Of a DNA stretch of 64,000 nucleotides, positions 47,546 through 61,300 are shown one piece after another (positions within the stretch are counted from its first letter, which is position 1; each line of letters starts with the position of its first letter). The DNA is taken from the NCBI RefSeq assembly GCF_963675165.1, contig NC_087390.1:475001-539000 (forward strand), written 5' to 3'. This DNA comes from Halichondria panicea (Eukaryota; Porifera; Demospongiae; Suberitida; Halichondriidae). Below the pieces are notes generated by a model. It saw nothing but the letters and a program-made list of their open reading frames with translations, made no database searches and had not been told where the DNA came from. Both the position numbers and the translations under genes were made by a program.

Positions 47546-47631
47546 CCATCGCCACCACAAAACCTCTAGACAATTCCTGAGGTTTATTATCATAAAATCA
47601 CCTCAACCAAGCAACCTACAGATAAGACACC

Positions 47632-47678
<47 letters not shown>

Positions 47679-47679
<1 letters not shown>

Positions 47680-49664
47680 GACGGACGCAAGTGATGATGA
47701 ATGCGTACGCTGACCTTGTGTTCCAGTTTAGAATGGCTGACGAGAACCAAGCCGCTTACATTTATTCAAGGACCAACACGGCTGTGCAGTACATCAAAGC
47801 TGAATGGTTTTACGATGGCTTCAAGGTACACACACTATACACAGCATCAGAACTCTAGTCACAGAGGCAACTCTAGTACTCAGTACCTGTACAGGAACCA
47901 ACTACTGAAGCCACTGACTAACTACAATGTATGTGCATCACGTACCCCCTCTCGTTCACCAGGGTTCAGTACCTAGCAGTTAGTGAACATTGTAGCCAGC
48001 TGTGTGCTTGTCTAAGCTATTACTGAACGCAGCTGTTACGGTTTATTTGGTGGCCAATTCACAGAAGCTCAGCATCCAAAATCCATTTCACATTCTCAAA
48101 GTAGGTATAACATGTTTGTGCCGACTGTTGCAGATTTTTGATGCTCTGCTCAACGGAGATCTGATACCGTATCCTACGTACTTGTACAACATGACTGGAT
48201 CCACCAACTACTACAACATTCTCAGGACCTCGCTAGGTACACGTATGTTGATAGAGTATGTCAGAAAGTGTTTGATAGAAGTATACAGTCCTGTTTGGAG
48301 TGGTATATACTCTTTTTACCTATACGTAGTGTACTGAACATTCTACTGTATTATTTATCTTATGTTGGTACATACTTAACCAGTGTTTGGTTAAAGGGCT
48401 CTTGTTTGAGTAGCTAATTGAATTTGGGAATCTGTACAAGTTAAGTTGTGTGTATGGATTGAATTTGGGGAAGTCCTGGACTATACAATTATCTCTATTG
48501 TGGTCATGTACTGTGTTAGAGGACATTGAGAAGCTGTGTGCATGGCAAATAATGGCAAGAAAGATTAGCAGTAATACATGCTGCCCCTCCCCCAAGCCAT
48601 AGTCTAGCCTGCCACCCTGTTTGAACTGTACACTGGGGGAAACACTGACTTAAGTATTGTAGGGTGGTGTTGAAATGTCATGCCCTGGGGTGATTGGTTT
48701 CTCCCTGTGTGTATACTTGTGTAAGGAAACCAATCTATAGCTGTCACCCCTTGCAAGGGCAGACCAACAGTGGCTATAATAAAGAGGTGGTCTGGTTCAA
48801 ACACATGCTATGGAGACTCTGAAGCTTGTTAACCTGGCTGTATTGTAAAGGGTGCCTGATTATAGGCTGACCACAATAGACAAGTTTCACTGCATTTAAT
48901 TTAGTTACAGTATAAGAACTGTAGAGGGCAATTGCTGACATTTTGGTCATGCAAATTGATTATTTAAGACAGTTCTTCACATTCAATATTTCTTATTCGT
49001 CCAGCCTCCCCTGATTTTAACTACTACGTTCCCTTTATCAACACCACTGACATCAGACGAGCCATTCACGTCGGCAGTCTCAGCAATGGCTATCACGCTG
49101 AGGTGGACAGATTAAAGGTTGCTAGTTTTGTATATGTTCTTACCTCCCCCCCCCACACACACACATTTCCCACACACACACACATTTCTTGTTCTCACCC
49201 CCCCCCCCCCACACACACACACATTTCTTGTTCCTACCCCACACACACACACATATTCTTGTTCTTACCCCCCCACACACACATTTCTTGTTCTCACCCC
49301 CCCCACACACACACATTTTTGTTCTTACCTCCCCCCCACACACACACATACTCTTGTTCTCACCCCCCCCCCCACACACACATTTCTTGTTCTCACCCCC
49401 CCCACACACACACATATTCTTGTTCTCACCCTCCCCCCACACACACACACACACATTAAAGGTTTCTAATTTTGTTATGTTCGGGTTAACCCTAACCCCC
49501 ACACACACATTTCTCCCTTCACAGATAGGAGATGATGTTGCCGGGTATGTGAGGACAGTGAACAAGTTTATGTAGGTGGTCGTGAGAGGGGGTGGGCACA
49601 TTCTCCCGTTTGACCAGCCGAAGAGAGCACTCAACCTCATCCAGAACTTTGTGAACATGCAATA
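47679..49664 (+). pseudogene. CPVL: CPVL-type carboxypeptidase, 3' exons, copy 3, with stop
   Basis: Exons 47679-47825, 48134-48236, 49005-49117, 49525-49664 match copy 1. In the last exon VNKFMQVVV reads VNKFM-stop: CAG is TAG at about 49573, before the catalytic His motif. Catalytic Asp exon is absent as in the other copies. Exon 2 has a normal GT donor. Non-functional as a peptidase. Confidence 0.9.
49143..49460. repeat. Minisatellite in CPVL copy 3
   Basis: Nine or ten units of the same CA/TTCTTGTTCT/C-run repeat; the shortest of the three arrays. Confidence 0.95.
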
Positions 49665-49986
49665 GCCTATTATAATTATGTTGTCTGGAAATGATCATGC
49701 TTCAAGTATAAGGATAAAAATGAAATTTATAATTATAGTCGTGTCATTTAATATGTTGTTTGAAGAGAAGATTTTAATTACCAAATCAACGAAACGATCA
49801 AAAACAATTGCTATTAGAGACATAAATAATTATGGAGTGTATAATTATTGTACAGAGTTTATACTCTCTGCCCAATGGTACACAAAAATATACTGTACAT
49901 GTATAAGAAAGATAGCCACCGATTGGGAAGACTTATAAGATTTAGTATACAAACTAGACCATAACATAAAACAGGAGTCATACATA
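49665..49986. other. Convergent spacer between CPVL copy 3 and NLR3
   Basis: Third copy of the 22705-23025 spacer. No gene seen. Confidence 0.7.
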
Positions 49987-52900
49987 CTAGTCAATAAACA
50001 CAATTCTTCGTCTGACATCAACGTACTCGGGACATGTGACAATGTTCTTTTTTGTATTCTCAGAAGTGCCGAATTGTTTCAGTGTTTTGTTTTCAAACAG
50101 CCCCCTGACAATTGGGGAGCACTCGGTGATCTCAGCATCGAGGTGAAACACCTCTAGCGTCTTGTTCTTGGCTAACACATTACCGACAGCTTCAGCCTCT
50201 TCAGTGGTAACAGTGTATGGTTTAAACTTACTGATTGGTGGCACACACAGACAGAGTGTCAGGTGTTTAACTGTATTGTTTTCTCTCAATGCTTCCAAGG
50301 CGGGTAGTAGATCCCCTGGCAACTTTATACAAAACGTAAGTTCAATGAATTGTAGAGTTGTAGGAAACATTTGGGCCAGTTCAAACGTTCCGAAACCATA
50401 ATCAAGCGGTTCATCATAACTCATAATAGGTGACATTGTTAGCTTAGTTAGACATGTGTTAACTTGCAGTCCCTGCCATAAATGACTCTGGCTACTTTTG
50501 AAATTCCAATAACGCAGTGTCAATTCCTCTAGAGATGTGTCAGTCTGTAGATACTCACCAATAGCTTCATCAAAATCGCAGTCAAGGTTACATGTAAGTT
50601 TAAGGCTTTTAATGGAATGTAATCGATTGTCTTTGAGAGAACGTAAAACTTCACAGGCATTATCAGGACATAACAAAGTTAGTGATTGCAAGTGCTGGGG
50701 GGTACAGAAATATTCAAATTGGCCCATTATTTCCCTTTGGATATCGAGTTCTTTAAGTATCGGACAATTGAGTAGAGTACTAAAAAGCTGCTCAGATTGT
50801 GCGGGGGTCAAGTTAACACGGGAAGAGCATCGCAGATATTGTAAGCTTAGTTTCCAGTGGCTTAATATTGAAATTAAGTTTCTGATAGTAGACTCTGAAA
50901 AAACCTCATTGTCTGTTGAAAATATTCTTTTTGCTTCGTTATCGGTAAACGAATGTTCAGACAGTAAATGTGGTAAGATTTTCGTGTTGTTCCTTTTTAA
51001 CTCAGTCACGTTCAATCCAATTGAAATACACCAATTATCAGTATCTGTGATGGGTGAGACAATAATAGAAATTGCTTGTACAGTAATAGGAATCACCAAC
51101 ATTTCAATACTAGAATGTGCAATGAAGTCAGACAACAACTCTTCATCAGCTGGCGATACTTGAGCACATTTCAAAACTTTCAAGCAGTGTTTTGGCTTCA
51201 AAATATCAAGTATTCGTATCACAGTGTCTCTTGAGATGCCAAAATCTAGCTCTACAACACTTAAGTTTGGAGATAGCTCTATAGTGTCAAATATTTTTAA
51301 TGTACATGGAACCTCAGGTCTATCAAATTCATCGTTAATAACTCCTGATCTTGGATTACTGATTATGACGCTTTCTAATTCTGGTAGTATCCTATCAGTG
51401 AGTGTATGCCAAGCAGATGGAATCTTGAATGTGGTAGACATTTTCAGATGCCTTACACTTAGAGTAAAAGAAGGCAAAACTTTGTTCATTCCTGCTAATA
51501 TCATCGATCTATCCACATCACTGTCATTAAACTCGAACATGTCCATTTCAGTTACTTTGAAATGAGCAGAAGCTACAACATAACCAAGTGCAAACTGATC
51601 AATATCATCATCATATAGCGGTGGTTCATACAGCACATTACAATACAAGTCCTTCATGACTTGCACATTTTGGCTTTCATAGATCCACAGAATTTGATCA
51701 CTTGAGAATGTACACATTCTCTCGGCTTTTGACGGTCCTTTCTCATGGTACAAGTAAGGAGTTGGAAGTACACACTGAGTCCATGAGTCATTCAGTTTAG
51801 TCAATCCAGCTAAAAACAATAGAATCATCTCGTAAGATCCATCATCAGCCTTTGTTTCAAACAAGATCAACTGCTCGTGTGGAGTTATATTTTTCCAGAC
51901 GTAAAATGCAGCGAGGAACTCTTGAAGTGTTAGATGAAGGAAATTGTAAGATGGAGAACTGTTGCTTTTGTTATATAAAGGATGTACACTGTTCATGAAT
52001 CCGAGTGTGTTAGTATCAACAACATCTTCCTTGAAAAAAACCAACTGTTGTTTTTCTTTGGATATTCCATTGTACGCAATTTGGCAGAGTTTATCAAAAT
52101 GTATCTGAAGTGACCAAGGTAACTCACTAAGCTCGTCACTCCAATCACTCTCTGGTTTGTCATGTAAATATCTTTCAATTAAAACTTGACAGTATGCAGT
52201 GTATAGTTCAGTTGTTGTGTTAGGAAAGACGCTGTTTTTTTTGTGACAATTTTTTTTGTAAACATCAACTACAATTCTGGCATGAAGAGGGTTATACATT
52301 GCACTAGAGATACGTGGATTAGAGATAATGTATTCACGTAGTCCTGGTGGAGCCTCTCGATTTTTGATCATTAGATCAATGTACTCTTTAATTTGTTCGC
52401 CAGAAAAACCTAAGATTTCGATGAACTGATCAACTCTTGAGCTACAAGTAACAGGTAGATCACATACAGCCCAGGGCCTAGTGGTAACAAGCACGGTACT
52501 AGCTGGCAGGAGACGTCCGGTTATTAGCTTCATAAATATGGAGTCTTTTTCTCTAAGGGATGGTGGCAATTCATCCAGGCCTTCCAAAATGAAAAGTATG
52601 CTCTGCCCATGATTCTTTCGGATAATAGAATAAACACTTTTGGAATCATCAGTATCTTCACATTGAAATAGATCAACTAATTCTACAGCTTCCTGAACAT
52701 TCTCATCTCGAAGTCGGAGCAATACAACCAGGGAGTAATCTGTCCAAACTTCACCATTAGCCCATCGTCTGCACAGTTCCCATGACAAAGTCGTCTTACC
52801 TCCTCCAGGGGCCCCCTTAACGACAACTAATTTAGAGAATTTGCCTTTTACTTTGGAAGCTATCTGGTCCATTGTGATTCTCTCTCTTGGAAATCTATCC

Positions 52901-54806
52901 AGCTTGCCTTGAACTATTTCTGACCAAGACTCTTCGATTTCCTCTCTGGATAAATGTTTACTTACATCAGCACATGTTAGGTTAACAAAATGCTTAACAC
53001 ACTGGAGAGGATATTTGTCATCAGCAGGGAGAGATCTTGTATCGTAAATACTAGTTAAGTATGATCGATAAATTCCTATTGCTTCATCTGGTTGGATGGT
53101 GGAATGATTATCGGACTTGGATTCTACAGTATAAAAGAATAATCATGAAGCGAAGGTAATAATACAGTGGAATCTTCAATAATGGGCCCTCCAAACTAAG
53201 TAAACTGTGAGAAATACAACAAATAGGACTGCGCTTCCACCCCCAAACTTCCAGAGTCTTACATGAACAAATACAGCAATCCTTGAGGTGTGTCCTTTAC
53301 TCTATCACCACTCACACAAACTATACCGATTAGCTAACTCACTGGTTGGTCCAGGAGTCGGTGTGGACAATTTCTTCTTAGATGGCCCAGGTGAAGTATC
53401 GTCATCTGCTATAATTAAATATACAATTGACTAAAGTACATAAAGATAATATATAAGTGTTCGTGACGAGGTGGACTATCCATTCACATAGTTAAGTGCT
53501 GTTGACTATTCATAGAAATGCTTACAGTGTAGTCTATATTGCAGTAGCCTCACAACTGTCCTACATATTTTAGTTACGTTCCCGGCTTTAGGCTACGGTA
53601 TACTGATATTTATCCATAGAAATACTGGTCAAGGTTAGCCTCATGACTATTCATACCTGTACATGCCTCCTCTATAGCCTCAGCGACATCATTCCGTTCA
53701 ACTGTTGGTGCTCTGAGACTCTGACATATTTCAGAATAAGTGAGAGGGCCAGTCTTCAAGCGAGCAGCCAGCACTTCACATAGACGAATTTGATTATCTC
53801 GATGTTTATCACTGATATTATTGAGGGTGTCAAAACCTAATCCCAGATCAAGTCCCAGGTTGAACCAGTTTCCAACAGCTTTTATCAGGTTCTTGTAAAC
53901 AGAATTCAAATCATCGAGAGTAAGAATTGAGCCTACAAAAATTACCAGTGAATGGTAAGTGAATGGCACACACATGGTTTAAGCATACTCTATAAACAAC
54001 TGACAGCAGTTTGTACAAAGAGACTGCTTACTAAACGTTGGTCCAGGGTTTGCTTCTACATCTCCTGACTGTAACAGTAAGCGGAATATCAGTAACAGTA
54101 TATACAGACTGAGAGTGGGGGGCCGATTAGAGCTCTGAGCTCTCACTTGGAACTTGATCGGCTTTTCTTGAGTATCAAAAACTAGAAAGTAAGAGTGACG
54201 TTTATAATTATTGTGGCAGTAAATATTACCTGATGTGGTTGAGTTCCATTGTTTCCGAGGGTTCCATCTCACCAAGCAGGCAGTGATGAGTGAGTAGCAG
54301 GTGATAAACACAGCTGACAGAATGAGAACGACCAGTGCACTCCCCCTCCATCCCAGCTCACAAGGAAACACTCCGGTCCAACTCAAGTCAACCACAGGGC
54401 AAGCAGGACGTGGGGGTGCTGTGTAGAGTTGCATAGATATATTCATGTGCTGTGACATCACAATTGTGGTCATGACTCCGTGAATGCACTAATGGCTGTT
54501 TAAACTGTCCTTTAAGCATAATGTGGCCTATATTAATATGCTCGGTATAATTATACCAAGTGTATGATAAGAAATGTTATGCAATTATTGGTGAGTATGC
54601 TTCACTGACTTACAGGAAAAAGTTTGTAAGAAGAGTATGTATCTGATGGTGACCATAATGAGGTAGAGTTGGTAGAGGACAGGGGTGATCAACACAGAGG
54701 CAAGGCTGGCTCTGAGCTGCCAACTAGGCTTACGGAAAACCAGGGTAACATCGTCGTCCAGATCATTTGAGAGATAACGGGCATGTCTCCGAGATGTCAT
54801 CTTCAT
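49987..54806 (-). CDS. NLR3: TM-TM-2A-death-NACHT-LRR receptor, full-length LRR
   Basis: Six exons: 54614-54806, 54230-54418, 54032-54181, 53657-53932, 53343-53408, 49987-53123; 1336 aa, all in phase and with exon sizes identical to NLR1 for exons 1-5. Two membrane segments, 2A motif ending Gly174/Pro175, death domain (WFNLGLDLGLGFDTLNNI...LCEVLAARL), one TPGPT linker, NACHT with GAPGGGKT at 395-402 and ILFILEGLDELPP, and a long LRR region (SLQYLRCSSRVNLTPAQSEQ, SIKSLKLTCNLDCDFDEAIG). The start MKMTSRRHARYL is chosen to match NLR1; an in-frame Met exists further upstream (54968) but the added residues are not conserved. Minus strand, tail-to-tail with CPVL copy 3. Confidence 0.9.
54047..54088 (-). 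other. 2A-like ribosome-skipping motif in NLR3
   Basis: Encodes LLLQSGDVEANPGP. Third identical occurrence; the following residues (TFSS) differ from NLR1/2 (TLGS), so the motif is conserved while its neighbourhood drifts. Confidence 0.85.
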
Positions 54807-55327
54807 GATTCTATCAAGAATAGACCAACTGTGCCAGCTCCAAGATTTAATGTTGTGGTTGAAGCTTACTTCTTCAGTGCAGATTTGATGCCAGTCAGAA
54901 CAGAGAATCTTGCATGTGCTTTGTTTACTTGGCTGTACGTACAAGACCCTCCTCCTTTGACCATACAAGACCCTCCCCGTTTTTTTGCAACGCTATTCTT
55001 TCAGTTGTTCCATCAATGATCTTTACCTTATAGTTATGCATGACTAGCTATTGTGTAAACTGTTCATAATAATGTTCATCCCTGCTTCAAGTATATGAAC
55101 TGCACTATATATAGTAAATCTCACAATGTCATACATGTACATGTGCATACTTATAATTACATTCTCGCATATGCCAACTTGTTATAGTAATACGGTAAAG
55201 CATGGGTCATCAACGAACATACAATACATTTTATTACATGTATAATTATATGAATTGAGCAAAGAAACACAAAATGTACAGAAGACAATATAACGGTGAA
55301 TGAAATGATTTTAGCTAGCTATACAGA
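54807..55327. promoter_or_regulatory. NLR3 upstream region; EAF copy absent
   Basis: Carries the same blocks as the other NLR/EAF promoters (TACAAGACCCTCCTCCTTTG, TTTGCAACGCTATTC, CATCAATGATCTTTACC at 55011-55027) but no EAF exon follows. The array ends here and AT-rich sequence leads to the formin 3' end. The uninterrupted CCATACAAGACC word serves as the empty site for the 15.5-kb element. Confidence 0.6.
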
Positions 55328-58300
55328 TTATTTCAGCCATGGTCTATTGGCACCGTAATTGTCCTCTCTAGCTTTAGTTCTTCTCTGTAGGGACTTGAGA
55401 AGTTCATCATGTGGTGAGGGTGCTGCCACCTGATTGGACGACGTAGAGTTGCCATGCTTACGTAATGTGTTACGTCTGTAGTTGGCCGGTCTGTATGCAG
55501 TGTTCTTCATACCTGTATATAGTACAAGCACAAGAGCGGCCGATGAATTCAGAATTGGTACACTGTCATGTATGTAGTAGCAAGCATGCAAATCTATACT
55601 ATAGTTCAGTAGTTACAGAAGATAAAATAACCCAGGGCCAAATCTACACCTAAAAAATGTGCACGCTGCTCAGTAAACTTCAGACTACCAAACTATATAC
55701 AGTCTCAAATAATGAGCCTAGACAAGTGGTTACACACAAGTACTGACAGTAGCCAATCAACTAACCGGAAATGATCTCTTCAATAGCTCCGTCGTAGATC
55801 TGAGGCAGTACGTCCACACCCTGATCATCCTGTACACACAAGCAAGCAGGTTCTCAGTTAATATATAGACAGACAGAACATTCTCAGTTGATATTTAGAC
55901 AGCAAGTGATTATTATTCAAGAGATATTCTTATACCAGGAGAGGGTGTTGTTTACCTCTGATAAGGAAGTGTCATCCACGCAAGGTAATACACACAGTTG
56001 CTATAATGGAGGAATGAGAGAATGTGTTAACAGAATGATTGATGTACGCTCTTGTGATATACTTACAGCTTGTCTGATGGCTAACTTGGCAAGGTTTTCA
56101 CTGTCTGCTTTCTGTATAGAGACAAAATATCATTCACCATTAAAACTGTACTGTATACCACACCCACACACTGTACATGACTGCACTTAGAAACACTAAA
56201 ATACAAATACATACGGGAAAGAGGAACCAACATTTGACAAAGGTTTGAAACAATTTCTTTGGACAATGTATAAACAAAGGTGAACATGTTGTTTGTAGAT
56301 AATCAGTAGCCCTCATCTCCCCTGAAGCATATCAAACAGGAAACCACCACAGACCACTAAAGGTGATTGATGGTATCAGCAATAGTTGTAGGGTCAACTG
56401 CTGGTTACCTAGGGCAGCATACTAGAAAGACTGATCTCATGACATGCCAACATCTATCCTACATGTCAATGCACAACACTCGTTATTATAATTATAGTAA
56501 GAAAGTTACTCTGAAGTTTGTGACGAATCTGTGCAGAACGGGGAAGATGGAGTTGGGTTGACTCAGTTTAGCATTTTCTCCAAAGTATTGCACAACTTCT
56601 CCGAACGCCTCCTACAAAATGAGGTTTACATGTGGTGTGATCGATAAGCAATTGGTAATTACATGTACGTAATAACGATGTATAATAAAATCTTAAAGCT
56701 GAGCTGACCTTGGCAGTCTCCAATCCTTTCTCCAGCTTGGTGACCTTAGGCTCTGCCTCCAGACAGAAGGTCTTGAGGGGAGTGTTCTGTTTATTGTTGA
56801 TGAGCTCTCCAGTCGCTTCCTTTATGCCCTTACTGATCTGACGGAAGTCGGCCATGAGTAGGTCCAGAGAGACTGTGTGTGTGGGTGTGTGAGGTGTGTG
56901 GTGTGTGGGTGTGAGGTGTGTGGGGTGTGGTGTGTGGAGGGGTTGATAAACATCAACGTTTACAGAGCATGTCTATTGTAAAATAATATTAGCCAGAGAG
57001 ACAGTGATTCAAAGTACATATAATTCCAAGGCTGTTTATAGAGCTAATGAAACAAGAAGCTGATGATAGACACCATTTTCTCACCAGGTGCAGCCTTATC
57101 CAGGTAGGTGAGCTCATGGACAAATCCTAACAGCAAGGGGAACTTGTCTCGTATCACTCCTGCTACGTAGTGCATCAGTGTTACCGTGTGGTCACTAGGG
57201 GCCTTGGAATCACGCAGCTGCATGGGTAGAGAGAGAGGAGGTCACACCTACACATGTACTCATACACCGTATAACGCGGAGCTTTTGAGAGGCTTTATTC
57301 TCGTTGTTTTCGTGTATTCATGAAAATTAGATGTGCAAAGATTAAAAGCGTGGCTCCGGTAAGCAGATATCCCACAAATATGCAACCAAATGCTTTTAGA
57401 GGCCATTCCACGAAATGTAAGTACCTCGAAAATTTCGCGCCATACAGTATATAATCATGCTCGTGTCCTATATGGTTTGCTGTACATGTGTATGCTTGAG
57501 AAAAAGTTAATCCATCCACAAACAGTCATAATTTATTGTCTGTTAGAGTGAATCAGTTTGTGTGGCCAGCTCACCATGTCCAGAGAGGCCACCTTGAACC
57601 CGTACACTCCGCCCCTCTTACTGCTGTTCATGTAGTTGCCAAACGCTAGAATTATCTGCGCAATAAGATACATAGCAAGAGTAAACCACAACCAAATGAG
57701 AGCAGAAAGCAAGCTACACATTATTAATAGAATATTGCTACAAACATGTACATGTACATGCATGTACGTAGAGTCACACTGATTATTGTTGGCACAACAG
57801 GAGGAAAGGCAGTAGAATGTAGTCTGAAAGGTATTGAACAGTATAGGGGGACTCTAGCCTCCCCCGGAGCCCCCATGCTTTCTATGATGCTGTAACAAGC
57901 AAGTACGGGGGCCACTAAAGTGAAAGTGAATGTCTAAGTTCAACAAGACACACAGATAGCAGTTTGCTCACCTCCAAGACTTTCTTAAAGTGGTCTGAAG
58001 AAGTCACAGATTTAGAGGCTGCTATCACTGCATCAATTTGCTGTGAGGAGATAATGCACAGGCAGTACTGTAACTATGTATGGAGAAGTTATTCATTTGT
58101 GAGGAGGTTTAGAGTAGTAGTCAGGCCAGAACAAACTACCTAACACCTCATTCAATGGGGCAAAAACTTGTTTTCTAAAGATATTCCTTGTGGGTTCCAC
58201 CGCTACAATAGTTGTTAGGCAATACACAAGGCAGGGGAAGCCGCACAAGTACTACTAACACATGTATAATTATTATGCTCAACTCACAGGGATTAGAATA

Positions 58301-61300
58301 CCAATGTCCTCCTCAAAGTTGCCCATGAAGATCATCACATTCAGTCGTGCTTGTAACCTCTCCACTCTGTATAACTGCACAATGAGGGAATAGGATAAGT
58401 AACTACCAAGGGCCGTCATGAAAATGAAAATTAATGGCCTGCTGCAAATATGTGATTTGAGCATATCATCTGAAAGAGCTAGCTTTCAAAAAAATAAAAT
58501 CGTTGGAATTTGACCATTGAACTCTATTTAAAGAGATAACTCTAGTAATTTCAAAATGCAGCCTATACGTAGCTACCCATCACCTACAGCAAGCTAAAGT
58601 CTATTTGTGTTGAGTTTGACCTTCATAAAGTTGTCATAACTTTTTCATACTTTACTGAAATTCAAAGTTTCATATACCATTGGATTCCTTGTTAAAAAGC
58701 GCTTCTATCTATACGCTGTAGTTAAAAGTTAGCATTTTCCATGTAGAAGTCCCAGGCATACTTGTCCACCACATAAAGCATAAATGAAGCCATAATTGAC
58801 CACATAACTTCCGGGGCCAAACTCAATGCAAATAGACTTAAGATTGCTTCTCTCACCTCAAACACGAACCGGTCATTGTCTGGCAGGGTCTTCGGGTCTT
58901 TCTTGTCTTTCTGGAACTGACCAAACTTCTTAACCTCGTCTTCGTTGGGAGTCACTTTGTTTAGGATCTCCACCAAATCCACTGGCAGACGTTCCAAGTC
59001 CATCCTGGGGGAGGGGCCAACAAGAACATCAAAGGGTGGGTGTGGTGTGTATAATTATAATCAGTCACGCACAGTAGTAAACAAAATAACAACGCATGTA
59101 CAGTACTTGTATATCAGAGGAGGTACGACAGGCGTGGTGCAGCTCAAGCAATTAGCCTTTGATTGAATAATAATTATCCTCCCACGTCGTATGTTTTTGC
59201 TGAGAGTAATCAGAGGCTAATTACTTGAGCTGCACCGCGCCTGTCGGACCTCCTCTGCTTGTGTATCAATTGTAAACTCCACATTAATTTGTTTTCAGAT
59301 CCCCTGCTACTGTAGCTAACCATACTTACTGTGTGATGACATCTTTGAGCTCCTCTGAAGAACACGTAATCTTCCTCCGTGCAATGGCAACGTTCTGAGA
59401 TCTGTTGGTGTCCAGTAGCCCTTCCTTCTGCACCGTCTTCTTGCGGGGGGTGGGCTTTGGCTTGACTCCCTCTCCGTCAGGCTCATTATTAGCGGGTGTG
59501 TTCAGCTTGAAGGTCTCCTCAAACTCTGAGTGAGAGAAAAAAACCAATTGAACAGTAGAGCTATGTGATACCGATCTTGGAGTTTCGGTCTCCATTGTTT
59601 TCGAAAAATAAACAAAGTACTGGATCGCTCGATAGTTATAAACAAGTACATACTGCAATACGTGAAGACATATATGAAATATTAAAAGACGTACAAATGA
59701 CAAAATTTTCACACTCTAATCACATGACCACCCCTCACCGGTAAAATCAATCAGTTTGATGATTTTCTCATCGTCCATTTCAGTAAAGACAGTGCCTGCG
59801 ATCTGGGTAGCTGGGATACTGGACCAGTTGAGTAGGGGCAGTTGATACTTGATCTCAATCTTCCTCTTACCCCCGCGGACTGGGGACAGCGGGAGAGAGA
59901 GGGACAAGTACATACAGTGTGAAGTATAAGCTCTACAGCTACATGTATAACTATATGTACGATGAGTACAGTAGGATTCTGATAACTGAACAAATTCTGA
60001 GCTGAAACTTAAGATACAGCTAGTAACTTAATTAGACAATAAAAATTTCTTCTTCAGAAAAAAGTTGGCTCCTTCAAAAAGCAACTGATAATGATAAGTG
60101 TTGACTTACTTCCGAATTTTCCTCCCAGGGGTGGAAGTGGTGGTGCTCCCGGCCCCCCTGGTGGAGGGGGTGGTGGGGGGGGGCACCCGGCAGTCCAGGA
60201 GGGGGTGGGGCACCTCCGGGGAGTGGGGGAGGAGGGGGTGCTCCAGGAGGGGGAGGGGCATCTGACGAAGGCTGTGGAAGAAAATAACATACATGATTAT
60301 AACAATTTACTGCATTTGTACAAAACCAACCATACATCTGTCTAATTTCATATTTATATATGTGCTACAGTGTGTACATGCATGACCTACAGATGCTTCA
60401 ACAGTCAACGTACAGGTAATGTTCCAGTTTGTGCCTCCTTGACAGTTTTGTTCAAATCTGATAACTTCTTCTCCAGGTCAGCTAGGAGGGAGAGGGCAAT
60501 GGAGAAAAGTAGTCAACAAGATGATTTATATATGCAGAATCTCAGAGCAAGTATTTTTTTGTTGGTCTGTTCTCTCAATCTTATAAAAGATCATCTAGAG
60601 TTCTCAAACCCATAAAGTATTTATACTAGCTAGACATGATTCTCACCAATTCTCTTGAGTGACTGGAACTCTGCAGCCTCATGTTTCTCTTGGAGCTAAC
60701 GAGACAATGTGGGCGTGTCATCATACATGTACATACAAGGGTGTAATAAACACAGTCGCATAGCCTCAGGGCATGATTTGGTAAGGGGTCATCATAATAT
60801 AAAACACACGTAGCATGATCATCCTCGTATGTATTGATGTAACTACAGCTACACTGTACACAATAAACATGAAATGCACAATTGCTTTAACTCGTGTTAT
60901 GAGCACTCAAAGTTTGATAGTAAACAGCCCCATTTAGGAAAATCACAACTTTAGGTGATAAATTATAATAATAGTTTATTCTTCGCGAAAACAACATTTT
61001 CATTCTGAAAGCAGTCCCTGATCTAAACACATCATTAGATAGTATTTAAAGGGGCTACAAACGCATCTTTTTATTTTGAAAATGGTTACTCTACTGTTTT
61101 CTCTCCCATACACACATTGCATGCACTGTCTGCCATTCTTAGTATCCTAACATCGACACCATATACTGTACATACCTCCGCCATTTGAGACTTGGTTTGT
61201 TCCACAGAGGACAGAGCGTCCGCCTTTGTCTTTGAATCCTCTATCAGACTCTCCACGTGGAAGAAGTTTCCCTGATAGGCTGAGATCTGCGAGAGGAGAT

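Larger units (their letters stand above)
45920..47678. other. Non-coding stretch between EAF copy 3 and CPVL copy 3
   Basis: Holds the EAF intron remnant, the MUT exon tail near 46305, a partial R1 (46430-46690), an ACCCGAGGC element, a satellite fragment and CA runs (47490-47540, 47640-47678). No gene seen. Confidence 0.7.

Noticed and set aside
54585..54968. Longer NLR3 N-terminus starting at 54968
   Set aside because: The added residues fall in the conserved promoter block and are absent from NLR1 and NLR2, which start at the equivalent of 54806.
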